Source: Sordariomycetes sp. S80-01Y
Taxonomy: Eukaryota; Ascomycota; Sordariomycetes
Length of the DNA stretch: 64,000 nucleotides
Reading direction: 5' to 3'
NCBI GenBank assembly: GCA_037042185.1
Contig: JAXQJY010000021.1
Coordinates: 186,001 to 250,000, forward strand
Each line of letters begins with the position of its first letter. The stretch's first letter is position 1. Positions 1-10,564 of this stretch are shown here, in pieces. Below the pieces are notes generated by a model. The model did no database searches and was not told the DNA's origin. It saw only the letters and a program-made list of their open reading frames with translations. The position numbers and the translations under genes are program-made.

Positions 1-1569
1 ATGGGATGGTTGACTGGAGCTATCATAGTGTCCCATCCGATGAACCCTAGCGATTCTCTCACCTACTGTGGAACACGCTTTAACTATTTGGGGTTTCTCG
101 GCGTCTTTGAGCTAGTGCATATGGCCTCCCGCCGTACTACTACCCTAATTACGCTAGATGCAGTCGAGTCTATGCCCCATGACTTGCATCGGCTGGGGGC
201 AGGGCATTTCTAAGGCCGATCGTGCCCGCACTCCCATTCTTAGGCATCCCCTATTTCCAACAATACGATTTTCCACGTTTTAGATCGGCAAATAGCCCTC
301 AAACCTAACCAAGATGGCGACAAGTTCAATGCGTCATGATCGGCCGCGTGTCATGAACGAGATTGAGCGAGGGCGGATCGTATCACAAGTGCGACAAGAA
401 CGACTACAGGAAACAGAGTACGGAGTACAGAGGCATGGATTTGCTTACACTCCTCGCTCGTAGAAGGCAATGTTTCAAATGCATTGGATGGCGACCCCTT
501 GGAGTCCTCAACCCCTCGGGCTCCAGTGGATATCAACGTATCTGGTTCTGTGTTCTCATCAGGAGCGTTGGTATTCTTGACGCGCCATGGATTCATGAGG
601 TTGCGATAGTTGCTCTTCGCCACTCGCTGCTGGAGTTGTCATTGAAGCTTACCCTACCTCATGGTGTCAAAAGCCGGCATCGTCGGCGCCAGTCCATTGC
701 CATCTCCATTGCTTGGACCATGCGAGACCTGTTCCGGACTCCTGATCATAAGCCTCATAGGCTTCGCAAGCAGCTGGCTTGCTGATCGTTCAAGAATAGC
801 ACCAGGAACAATTTAAACCCGAGTTGCAAAGATCTGGCAGATGGTTCACACCTTTAGCCCCTTGATCGCTAATTATGTAAGCAGATCCATCCTCAAGACC
901 CTGCTTGCCTACCATGCCTTTGAACCCGAGACGATGCTCGATACGGAGTAGCACCCCATCTTTCTGGTGCGTTGATTGGCCCGTCCGCCCAGACTGAGAA
1001 GCTAACCACTGGCTAGCTGCGTGCTAGTGCGTCGGTCCAAGAAGCAAGGCGATTTGGAAAGCCACACCGGTGAGCTAAAAGCAACGATTGTCACGTCTTG
1101 AAACATGTCGATCGGAAGCTTACGATGCCGAGATAGGAAGAGCGAGAAATCGAACTGCGGTCAGCACGAGCGACGCACTTCAGACACGGCATGGGCAACG
1201 AGCAGGGGCTGGATTTTACAAAAGCACAACCACTCAATTGTCGATACGGGCTGTGGAAGAGGAAAATATGATCATTTTGACATTCGACCTTTTCGGGAAG
1301 CCTTCGTATTATTTAGGATGCCCTTGCCTGCGCCTCAGTAGTGCGTCGGGAAGATCTCGTATGCACGGGACGGATTGGGCTCGTGTTGACATTTGGCTCA
1401 TTTGCTAATCAGTTAATTCTCCACAAGATGACAGTGAGACTGGGGCAGCACAGACTTCATTGACTCGATCGCCAGTCGGTCCCTGATCCCATTTTCTGCA
1501 TCTTCTTGCTGTCCAGTTTCTGCTTTGTCTTCGTTGGCATCACTCCGTGTAACACATAGACGTCATCGC
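1..1569. other. Gene-poor left edge, no confident gene
   Basis: I see no intact gene here. The open frames are short and their translations look like noise. One stretch on the minus strand, about 430-800, reads like protein: a segment rich in Asn, Pro, Glu and Ser lies in one frame, with a possible GT-AG break near 640-660 in front of it. It has no start codon, no recognisable family and no downstream partner, so I treat it as a possible decayed gene tail only. Confidence 0.5.
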
Positions 1570-3128
1570 ATGTTCTTTGTGACCATGTCTTTAATTTTCC
1601 GCATCTGTGTTTCATTGGCGCTCGTTTCATCCGTGTGGGGTCGCATCAAATATCTGGTTCGTTCAATTGCGAAGAGTGAAGACGGCAGAGGCTGACGGAG
1701 GGCTAGGGCGTCGCCATTCCCGGCATCGACTTTGGCTGCGATATCGATGTTTGTGAAACCACCGAACATTATGAGGTGCTACGGGAAAGTTGCTGACGCG
1801 AACGACACAGGGCTACTGTGCACTGGATAAGGTCGAGTTCCCGCTCACCTCATTCGGGGGCGGCGATGGAGAGGGCCAGATGAAGCACTGGGTCGAGAAC
1901 TTCGACATGAATGTCTTCCGTCTCCGTGAGCTTCTATCGTACCTCTCAAGATGGATCCTGTTTCTGACTCCGTTGTGAAGCCGTCCCATGGCAGTACCTC
2001 GTCAACAACCAGCTAGGCGCCAAGATGGACGCCACAAACTTTGAAAACTACGACAAGCTCATGCAAGTCTGTCTCGACACGGGCGCCTACTGCATGATCG
2101 ACATCCACAACTTTGCGCGCTGGGACGAGGGCATCGTCGGCCAGGGCGGGCCCGACGACGAGGACTTGGTCGACGTATGGCGGCAGCTGGCCGAGAAATA
2201 CGCTGACAACGACAAGATCATGTTCGGCATCATGAACGAGCCCCACGATCTGGACATTTCGCGCTGGGCCGAGACGTGCCAAAAGGTCGTTACGGGGATC
2301 CGCAAGGCGGGCGCGACATCGCAGATCATCTTGCTCCCGGGGACCAACTTTGCGAGTGCCGAAACCTTTGTCTCGACGGGCAGCGCCAAGCTGCTTGCCG
2401 CCATTTCGAACCCAGACGGGAGCAAGGATGGGCTGGTCCTGGATTTGCACAAGTACCTGGACATCAACAATTCCGGCCAGCACATGGAGTGCACGACTGA
2501 TAATGTGGAAGGGTTCAAGACGATTGCTGACTGGCTGCGGGAGAACGAGCGCAAGGCCATCATCTCGGAGACAGGCGCGTCTTTGGATCAAACGGTATGC
2601 TCTCCTCCTTGTTCTCCGATAACGTGAGCTCACAACCATGAAAAGTGCGTCGAACGGTTCTGCATCCAGAACGAGTACATCAGTAAGAACACCGATGTCT
2701 TCATTGGCTTCGTAGGCTGGGGCGCCGGCAGCTTCGGCCACGACTATGTTATGACCCTCACGCCCTTCGGTGAATCTGGCGCCTACACTGACAACGAGCT
2801 CATGTCCAAGTGCATCATTGAGCCGTTTGTCAAGGACGCGCCGGAGCCGACCGCTTCCAAGGAGAAACCCACCTCCACCAAGGCGTCATCGACCAAGAAG
2901 CCGAGCTCGACGAAGGAGTCCTCCACTGAGACCTCCACAAGCCTTGACAGAAGCGAGAGCACCTCGGCTGCAGCTCAGACATCAGCAGAATCTTCATCGG
3001 AAACGTCTACGGGCGCTGCGTCTGAAGATGGCGATGGTGATGATGCGGCAACAAGCTTGGATTTGATGGGTGGTAGCCTTTTGATGGTCCTCTTGACCTC
3101 AGCCATCGTCGGGCTACGCCTACTGTAG
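1570..3128 (+). CDS. Secreted GH5 endo-beta-glucanase (cellulase-like) with GPI anchor
   Basis: A glycoside hydrolase family 5 enzyme expected to cleave beta-1,4-glucan at the cell surface or wall. Spliced model: 1570-1656, 1707-1748, 1811-1925, 1981-2594 and 2646-3128, giving 446 aa; phase is kept at all four GT-AG introns. Residues 1-24 form a signal peptide, and a second Met at 1585 is also a plausible start. The family signatures are visible: GGGDG after the signal, FRLPVPWQYL, the acid/base Glu in MNEPHD (about residue 168) and the nucleophile Glu in ISETGAS (about 278). After the catalytic domain comes a roughly 80-residue Ser/Thr/Lys/Glu-rich stalk. The protein ends in a hydrophobic tail, the usual layout for a GPI anchor. 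No carbohydrate-binding module is seen. The exact substrate (cellulose or another beta-glucan) is inferred from the family. Exon 1 is the least certain part. Confidence 0.87.
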
Positions 3129-5134
3129 AGGCAGCCGCTGGGCTGTTGAATGTTGGTTGTTTTGCGGCGCAGTACATAGACAGGCATATAGACGTGACAC
3201 AAGGGCGGGACGGATTTGAGTAGACTTAAACATTTTGACATTCCAACTCGATGGACCAGGGTTTCCTCTACCTCTAGCATCGAGCTGATCATATCGTGGT
3301 GTGTGATAGGCTGGCGCCAAAGAATGAGGCCGGCCATCACTGGCCCTACGAGAGTGTCATCAACGGCCGGCTTACTGTATGCCTCGACCGCTTCACAATG
3401 ATGCTGCAGACCAATCGCCGCCAGCGGAGCCACTAAGCTACCTATTCACGCACGAGTGGCCAACTTACGCACTCGACGGGGGACCAATGCTGGTGACCAT
3501 TTACGTTTGGGCTGTCTTGTATCCCTCGGATCTCGGGCGCACAAGCATTGATTCCGGGCTCAACGGACAGATGACATCTGAGCAACACCCATTAACTGGC
3601 ATTTCTGTCGGGAATACGCGCAGGGACGACCTGTCGACTTCGATTTGAGGAAATTACGAAACTGTACGGGAGCTATCTCGCGTTCACCTGCACATAATGC
3701 CTGGGATTTGTGGAGGACACTTGACGACAGCCTTCGCAAATGGTCTTATCATGGGCTGCTCCGCATCGTCCACATACCCTGTAGTTAGAATTGGTCTGGC
3801 CGTCACCCGCAACAATTATTGAGGACGCCAATGATCGCTCAGTATGTAGAGACACATACCCACCTATATTCAGCCATTCGTGAGCTCTCTAGCTATCAAC
3901 CATAATTGTTAACGCTTGATCACATGTGGTGTGGTTGCACAGTCGTCCCAGCTGGTTTGGTTTGGTGTCCTGTGAGACGAGCATCAGCAAATTCCAAACT
4001 CACGATCAGGCAGCAAAGCGGGGTAATCGATGCAGAAGTAAACAAAGCAATACTTTAACGCCGCCCTGACTGCTATGTCGAATGCCAGCCAATCGGCTAA
4101 TGTTCGTCTGAGGTTCAGGTGGCCTCCGCTTGGTGTGGGAGGGCTTCTTCTCTCGTCTGGGTTACATCTACCATCATCTAGGTGGGTCAGATGGCACACT
4201 TAGAGTACATTAACCTTAGCCAACCAAGGCGACCCATCTAATCAGCAGCAAAAGAAGCGCAACATATTCCCTCGACTTCCGGCGCTATCTACCCTATTTT
4301 CCGGGGCCCCGTACCTCCGGGCTCCGTCTAACTGCCTCTTCAGGAAGGACATCTCACATGCGCAAAGGAGATGGCGTGCGCTGCCGGCTTTCAAGTTCTC
4401 GGCGCATGAGGTGCTTACTGCTGGCTTGCCTGCGCCAATCAGGGTCTCCCCGTCTTGTGATCGAGACGCATGCATCTACCGCATTGAGATTAAGCTCCTT
4501 CGACCGTGGCATTGGGTTCTTCGAGAAGCTCTATCACGGTCTTCCAGAAGTCGCCAAGTGCGTCACGACACCAGTAAACTCGAGGGGGCTCGCGGATACT
4601 ACAGTACCTTCTACTTTGAGCGATTCCGTAGGGCTTATCGAGAAAGTTGGCTATCTCGGATAACAGACACCGAATCGGGTTGGCCCGGATCGACAACTGT
4701 AAACCCAGAAGATGTGTTAAGATCGTGCCACGAGATAGGGTTGTGGTGGCAGCAGCTCCATAGTGTCGAGAAAGCCAAGTCGCGGGACGAGCCCGAGTCA
4801 TCGGCAATCCATCAACGAGGACCAGCGGCAGGGCAGCTTAGGAGCCTGGCTCTTCGTCCGCCTTCTCCTTAGTGGAGGACTTAAACAAATCCATGGGTCA
4901 GGTGAGCTAGCCGTTGAAGAGGTCTCCAGTGATTCTGCCAAGTGAATCTATGAAACCTTCTGTTTTCAGAGCAAGGACAGCCAAGGTCTCCAGCAGTAAC
5001 AGATGGCTTGGCAAGCATGCCAAAATAGGAAGTTGTTGAATCAGAGCTCGGGCTGTGGGCAGCAAACTGACCACCACCGCTAAGGAGGTTTATTGGGTTA
5101 CAGCGGGCGATAATTTGGCTGTCTTGGCCCAGGT

Positions 5135-5907
5135 CTGGTAGATGCAGAAAGGAAACAACTGCGAACCAGCTTTGGCAACAGAATCGCCGTATCTCGACCG
5201 CGCACACTCTCCTACGAACTCGCGGCGAATATTCCTGCAGCCTTGCTCTACCTTCCTAATGCTCTCGGACTGCCGATGGTTGTACCAGAGTGAATCGACC
5301 ACGGAAGAGCGCCGGTGCAAGCCACGGATGGTCAACTGTTCGGTATTGAGGCTCTTGGCAGTCTGTCTTGTGTTCTCCGGATTCACGGGAAACCCACCTC
5401 ACTTCGCTAGGCAGTTCTGCTTGCCGGTGACATTAAGTACCAGCATCGAGACCTTGAATTCCGGGCATTTGGAGAAGACGTGCTACAATGCGCTCCGTCT
5501 TTGCTGGCTTGTCGAAGCTGGTCATAGAACTGGTGGAATTCGATGTTCTAGAACCGGCGCCGAAGCAGACCACATCATATCCGTTGGCCTGCCGAATCTG
5601 GAGAGGTCTGAACCAAACTTGGGGTTCTAGAACATGACTTACAAAATCACAAGGACCTTTCTTCAACGCTCTCCTACAAGCGCGGCTGCCCCTCTTCCTC
5701 GTTCCCGCTAACCTATGCGCCAATACGCTGCGCCAAGTATTCATGGACACCTCAGATATATCGCTTGACGATAGTGACATACCATTTGTGAAGAAACCTG
5801 CAGTTATATCGCAGGACGGACTGGAGCAGATCAGGAAGGAGATGCTTATCGACGGCTGGTCCAGCGAGGGGGATATACTCCAGAGACCGACGACAGAAGT
5901 GTTGTGA
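5135..5907 (+). pseudogene. Decayed protein-coding remnant of unknown identity
   Basis: Two blocks on the plus strand read like protein but are interrupted. Block one, from 5135 in one frame, reads well until a TGA at 5291, continues in frame to a TAG at 5408, then to a TAG at 5525. Block two, in the next frame from 5521, has one TGA at 5635 and then runs open to a TGA at 5905. Its last 90 or so residues, including a Met at 5743, look fully coding, with mixed hydrophobic and acidic composition and no low complexity. Three of the internal stops could come from CGA, CAA or CAG by a C-to-T change, as expected for point-mutational decay, but I have no parent copy to compare. I do not recognise the family. 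An intron could remove the stop at 5635. It could also be a real but heavily spliced gene. Confidence 0.35.
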
Positions 5908-5935
5908 AAGTCGCGATGCTGCTGTTGGAAAGAAG

Positions 5936-5941
5936 TATAAG
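5936..5941 (+). promoter_or_regulatory. Candidate TATA element of the serine protease gene
   Basis: A TATAAG hexamer lies about 125 bases before the protease start codon, followed by a C/T-rich leader typical of highly expressed fungal genes. Only motif and spacing support it. Confidence 0.35.
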
Positions 5942-6064
5942 TAACGAGCATATTCTTCCTATTTTGAGGATCTGAACCAGCAAGACTCCAGATCATTCAA
6001 TCTCTACTCCCAGCCTTCACAAACTCTCAGGGCTCTGCCTGACACAGACTATCTTCCCAGCAAC

Positions 6065-7204
6065 ATGGAGCTCACAAAGTTCCTCGGCCTCCTGGCCGCC
6101 GTCCTGCCTCTTGCTTACGGTGCTCCCTCCAGCACCTCTACCAGCCTTCACCCCGAGATCTTGGCCGCCATGAAGCGCGACTTGGGACTAGATGCCGATC
6201 AGGCTACCGCTCGGGTCGCCCGTGAGATCTCCGCCTCCGAGGTCATTGAGCAGCTCCGCAGCTCGCTGGGTGACTCTTTCGCCGGCGCCTGGGTCGAAGA
6301 CGACGGCAGCACGATCAATGTTGGCGTCACCGACGAGGCCTCGACTGAGGAGGTTGTCGCCACTGGCGCTACGCCGACTGTTGTCTCCAACAGCCTCACC
6401 AAGCTCGAGGAGGCCAAGATTGCTCTCGACAAGCTCGAGATTGGTTCCGTCAAGACCCTCGGCACCGAGAGCTCGTCCGATGTTGGCATCGCGGCGTGGT
6501 TCGTCGATGTTACCGCCAACAAGGTCGTCATTGAGGCTCTGTCCGGAAGCACTGCCCAGGCCAAGGACATGGCCGCCCAGGTTGGCCTGTCCGAGTCCGA
6601 GTTCGAAGTCCGCACAGTCGAGGAGGTGCCAACTACCTTTGCCACGATCCAGGGTGGCGACGCTTACTACATGGGTGGTGGCCGATGCTCGGTCGGTTTC
6701 TCCGTCACCACTGGCTTCGTTTCGGCTGGTCACTGTGGCCGCGTTGGTACCACCGCCTCAACCAGCAGTGGCCAGACTCTTGGGTCCTTCGCCGGCTCGG
6801 TCTTCCCAGGCAGCGCTGACATGGCTTACATCCGCACCACCAGCGGACACACTCTCAGGGGGTACATCAACGGCTACGGCAGGGGCAGTCTGCCTGTCTC
6901 CGGCAGCAGCGTGGCTCCCATCGGTTCCAGCATCTGCCGCTCCGGCTCTACCACTGGTGTCTACTGCGGCACCGTCCGCCAGACTGGTGTGACGATCAAC
7001 TACGCCGAGGGAGCGGTCACCGGCATGACTGGTACTAACGTCTGCGCCGAGCCTGGTGACTCTGGCGGTTCCTTCTACACCGGTGCCCAGGCTCAGGGTG
7101 TCACCTCCGGAGGCAGCGGTAACTGCCGTTCCGGCGGCACGACTTACTTCCAGCCCGTCAACGAGATCCTGTCCACTTACGGTCTTACCCTGGTCAGGGC
7201 TTAG
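6065..7204 (+). CDS. Secreted alpha-lytic/streptogrisin-type serine protease (family S1)
   Basis: An intronless 379-aa secreted endopeptidase. Residues 1-19 are a signal peptide. Residues about 25-190 match the layout of an alpha-lytic protease propeptide, which in this family acts as a folding chaperone and inhibitor and is removed on activation. The catalytic domain, about 195-379, shows the triad: His223 in SAGHC, Asp252 in SADMAY and Ser333 in GDSGGSF. Cysteines at 208/224, 291/301 and 327/354 would fit disulphides. Apart from the missing introns the gene looks native, with strongly C-ending codons. Bacterial-type S1 proteases of this kind are patchy in fungi, are best known from plant- and insect-associated Sordariomycetes, and have been proposed as transfers from actinobacteria. 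I infer a role in degrading external or host protein. Cleavage specificity cannot be read from the sequence. Confidence 0.93.
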   Translation: MELTKFLGLLAAVLPLAYGAPSSTSTSLHPEILAAMKRDLGLDADQATARVAREISASEVIEQLRSSLGDSFAGAWVEDDGSTINVGVTDEASTEEVVATGATPTVVSNSLTKLEEAKIALDKLEIGSVKTLGTESSSDVGIAAWFVDVTANKVVIEALSGSTAQAKDMAAQVGLSESEFEVRTVEEVPTTFATIQGGDAYYMGGGRCSVGFSVTTGFVSAGHCGRVGTTASTSSGQTLGSFAGSVFPGSADMAYIRTTSGHTLRGYINGYGRGSLPVSGSSVAPIGSSICRSGSTTGVYCGTVRQTGVTINYAEGAVTGMTGTNVCAEPGDSGGSFYTGAQAQGVTSGGSGNCRSGGTTYFQPVNEILSTYGLTLVRA

Positions 7205-7924
7205 TTGAAACAACTAGTTGTTATGGTCATCGGTGTCAGCTGGGCTGAGGGATATTCTGAAGCATCATTTGGACTTTGAAAAGACATAGCTAGGAATATG
7301 TCACAGTGTGAGGCAGAATTCGAAGAGTTGGGCCAAGTGGAGGGACTTTCCATACATTCGAAGAATATCATTTGAAAAGCATCTTGCTATAGTGGATCTT
7401 GAACCTTTGATCTCTCTCGCTTTCTTCTTGTACTTTGATTGTTCTTTTCTATGTACTAATCTCTCTGGACTGATCCTCGAAGCTTCAATGCTCAAGAAGA
7501 GTAGGAGCTGCTGTTTGGAGTAGAGAACAAGTACACCTGGTCTGTACCGGGCTGTTAGGCCAGTGCTACAAGCTATGGGCTTCAATTATGGTCAAGGTAG
7601 AGGTGATCCCAGAGGCGGGAAGTCATCGACCAGCAGCTTTGCGGCGGCGCCGTTGGTTTCGGGGTTTGGGATGGAGCGACGTGGCATCAAAGACAAGACG
7701 AGCAGAATCAGAATCGGAAGGTTCTATCGACCAGCGCGCTGTGGTACGTCGGCTACTAATGAACCCCAATACTTTATTATACGAAGACCATACAGAATCA
7801 ACCGCGATCAGAAACCCGTTTCTCCAAACTCCGTTGCTCTAAAGCAATATGCAAAAGTACAGTTTTTCCAGGACACCGTGCCGAATGCGTGAGATTAAGA
7901 ACATCAAAAAGACGAATGCCAGCC
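7205..7924. other. Convergent intergenic region
   Basis: Lies between the 3' ends of the protease and the coiled-coil gene. It is more AT-rich in the first 300 bases, as expected for 3' UTR and terminator. No gene seen. Confidence 0.6.
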
Positions 7925-10038
7925 CTACGACCTCGCCTTGGTGATCTTGCCCGTGGGCGCACTCATGTCCCTCCTGTCCTTGCCCTGTATCATCTTCTTG
8001 TGAGGCGTGGCAGCACCATTAGCGGCACTGCGGGCTCGACCTCGCCTCTCACGGATCTTAGCCAAAGCTTCTTCTCTAGTCATGGTGGGGGTGAGAGCTG
8101 GGTTCTTGGTATCAAAGCTGGCGTTGCTGTCGTGAGAGGGCGTGCGGAGCTTCTCATTGAACGAGGCTGTCGATGAGCGTTGGCTGTCTTCGTCACGTAG
8201 GGGTACCTTGGTGGTGATCGTCATGGTGCTACTGCGGCTTCCGTAGAGCGTGGCTGACGTGTGAGGGCGCTCTTCAACAGGCTCGTAGGGCGCAATGTCG
8301 TATGGCTTCTCCTCCTCAGGCTCGTGATCCTCAGTTTCGTGACCCTCAGGAGCATCGTGGTAGGTGTCGTGGCTCTGGCTCCGGTGAGCCTCGATCTCGT
8401 CGTTCGGAATCGTCGAAACCTTGGGAAGGGGCACTTCGTAGCCGTGCCCGTGGGGTGCGTTCAGGAGCGACAAGAGTGAGGTTCGCTGCTGTCCGAGGAG
8501 AGCGAACGAGGGTGGGTCGACCGAAGGGGTCCTAGCATACATGCGACGATCCGTCTCGGTCGTTTCAGGCTCCTCCATCTCCATCTCCGGTTCTGCCGGC
8601 GTCGGTGGCTCGGACTCTGGCGCGACATCCTCGATGACGACCTCTCCATTTCCCTGATCTTGGAATGCCTGTGCCTCCTGCTCTGAGACGGTGCGGAAGA
8701 TGCCCTCCTGGGGACAGAAGATTGTGCTTCGACGTGGCTCCTTCTTGGACTGGGGCGACTTTGGCGCCGGAATGCCAGCGTTTAGTGACTCCAAGGTCGG
8801 CTCAGGTGGTGCAATTGTCAGTTCTGGGTTCAGCTTAGGGCTAGCCACCGGGCTAGGCATGTTGCCATATGACTCCGACGGGGGAGGTAGTGGAGCAGCA
8901 TCAGCAGATTTCGGTGGAAGATCTTCGTCTGAGCCCTCTGACATGTCCGGGTCGACTTGCTCTGATTGGTCCTGGGGTACTTCAATCTCAACAGGCGGAT
9001 TGCGAGCGCTGGAAGCCTGGCGGGGCGAAGGACCAAGGCTTGCCCTCGGCTTCTTGCGACCGCATGCGCACCAGCTGTTCTCGCACTCCGCCTGGAGGAA
9101 TTCGACCATCTCCAAAGCGCGGTCGGCCCTACGCCTCTCCCATAGCACCTGATCTGTCAGTTCCTCGACCTCCATCTCCATCGCAGCCGAGGACTCAATC
9201 TCGAAGGTCGATAGAGAGTACCTGGGATCGCCGCTGATCTTTCTCTTCTTCTGCAGTTTCTTGGGTGGCGACGCGAACTCGTCGTTGGGGCTGCTTGGTT
9301 TAGGCAGGGGGATGCGGCCCTCGGCGGCGATGCGCGCAACCTCCTCGTTCTGAGCAGCTGTCCTGAAGGCGTCGCGCTCCTGCTCGACGACCTTAATGCG
9401 TTCCAAGGCCTGTTCCAGTTGCTCCTGTACACCGACAAGCTCGTATCGTGCTTCGAAGGCTTCTTGTTCGCGGGCGTGGGACCGTCCCTTCTCCCGTTCG
9501 ACTGTTTCCTCAAGGATCTTTACGGCACTGCGGGCGGTCTTGAGGTCTTCCTGGAGCTTGACACGGTCTGACTGGGTCTTGAAGGTTTCCTTCCGCGCTC
9601 GTCGAATTTCCTTCTCCCATAGGGCTTGGGTGTGTGCGTGTGTCTCTTTCGCGCGGCCGTATTGCTCCTAAACAAAGTTAGCACCAGAATAACAATGAAA
9701 GCCTGCAAACCTACCATAACTGCTTCCAGCCTCTCTCCCACGCGACGCTCGCGCTCCTTTCCCTCGGCGATCATCTTCTGCAAGCTCTTGACCTCGGCCT
9801 TGTTGGTGCGCAGCTCCGCCTCCGCCTCCTCGCGGCCGAGCATCGCTCGCTTCAGGGCGGCGTCGGCTGTCTTGCGCTCGAGCTGCTTTGATTGCATGGC
9901 GATGCTCATGTTGTTGAACTGGCTGATCTTATCATGGACTGAGCCAACGGAGTCGCGTTGACTGGCGCGCTCGTTGTGAGTGATGGCTTGGAGCGGCCCG
10001 CCGACCGGTGTGCCCGGCTGGCTGGAATCTGGGTCCAT
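7925..10038 (-). CDS. Conserved-looking coiled-coil protein with long disordered tail, function unknown
   Basis: Two exons on the minus strand, 10038-9715 and 9667-7925, join in phase 0 across a 47-nt intron to give 688 aa. Residues about 30-230 are heptad-rich and highly charged (Glu, Lys, Arg, Ala, Gln), a long coiled coil. It is followed by a short basic stretch rich in Lys and Pro, another helical segment (about 260-310) ending near WCACGRKKPR, and then some 300 residues rich in Pro, Glu and Ser that should be disordered. The C-terminus is basic. There is no signal peptide or membrane segment. The build resembles cytoskeletal, septal or spindle-pole scaffolds, but that is only an analogy; I do not recognise a named family. 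It is divergent from the MAPR-like gene over 526 bp. Confidence 0.8.
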
Positions 10039-10564
10039 TGGAAGGTATGCTGACGATGACCGGATGTCGTCTGGTTGCGCAAGGCTTGTGTGCGGTTATC
10101 AAAGCGTGTCGTTAAAGTCGACTCAAGATGTCGCCTGATCTGCAGTAGTCGTGTGTTGGAATTCCTAAAGTCCTGTGCCGGACTCGAAATGGTGGGGAGA
10201 TGTCATGTTTACTTCGTCCTGTCTGGACCCGCCAAGGCTGCGGTGTGGATTGACCGCGGTTGTCCTGGCGACGAACATGATTACGAGTAGTCTGATTGGT
10301 CGACGTCGCTCAGCCTTGGCTAGATCCGCACTTGGGGTGCGCATGCAACGATTCATTGGACCACAGCCAGCAGTGGAGGGGTGTTCCAGAGAACGAGGGG
10401 TGAACACACTAAAGACTCCAATTCAAATACCGGAAGCTGGGGATCCGGGGACGGTGCCTTTACATGCAGTGCTGGGTAGAATTATCCTCTTCTCAACGAG
10501 CCACATCGCCTCTGCTGCTTGCTGTTGCACCTCTGTCGCTTAGGAGACGCGCACTTCACGAGAT
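10039..10564. promoter_or_regulatory. Shared divergent promoter region
   Basis: A 526-bp spacer between the start codons of the coiled-coil gene (leftward) and the MAPR-like gene (rightward). No TATA box or other clear element stands out; the last 80 bases before the rightward start are C/T-rich, like a fungal 5' leader. Confidence 0.4.

Larger units (their letters stand above)
3129..6064. other. Long gene-poor stretch with decayed coding fragments
   Basis: About 2.9 kb with no intact gene. From 3129 to about 4350 I see nothing beyond short random open frames. From about 4460 to 5130 some plus-strand segments in the frame shared with the remnant at 5135 look weakly protein-like but contain many stops. 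The remnant at 5135-5907 is listed separately. The last 150 bases are the promoter and 5' leader of the serine protease. Confidence 0.5.

Noticed and set aside
2013-2741. Open frame of 242 codons on the minus strand
   Set aside because: Antisense to the GH5 catalytic domain, with no family resemblance.
5433-5996. Open frame of 187 codons on the minus strand
   Set aside because: It lies opposite the plus-strand remnant, whose clean 3' part is the better coding candidate, and it runs into the protease promoter.
6192-6992. Open frame of 266 codons on the plus strand inside the protease gene
   Set aside because: Another frame of the same strand with Pro/Arg/Ser-rich noise. The protease frame carries the complete catalytic triad.
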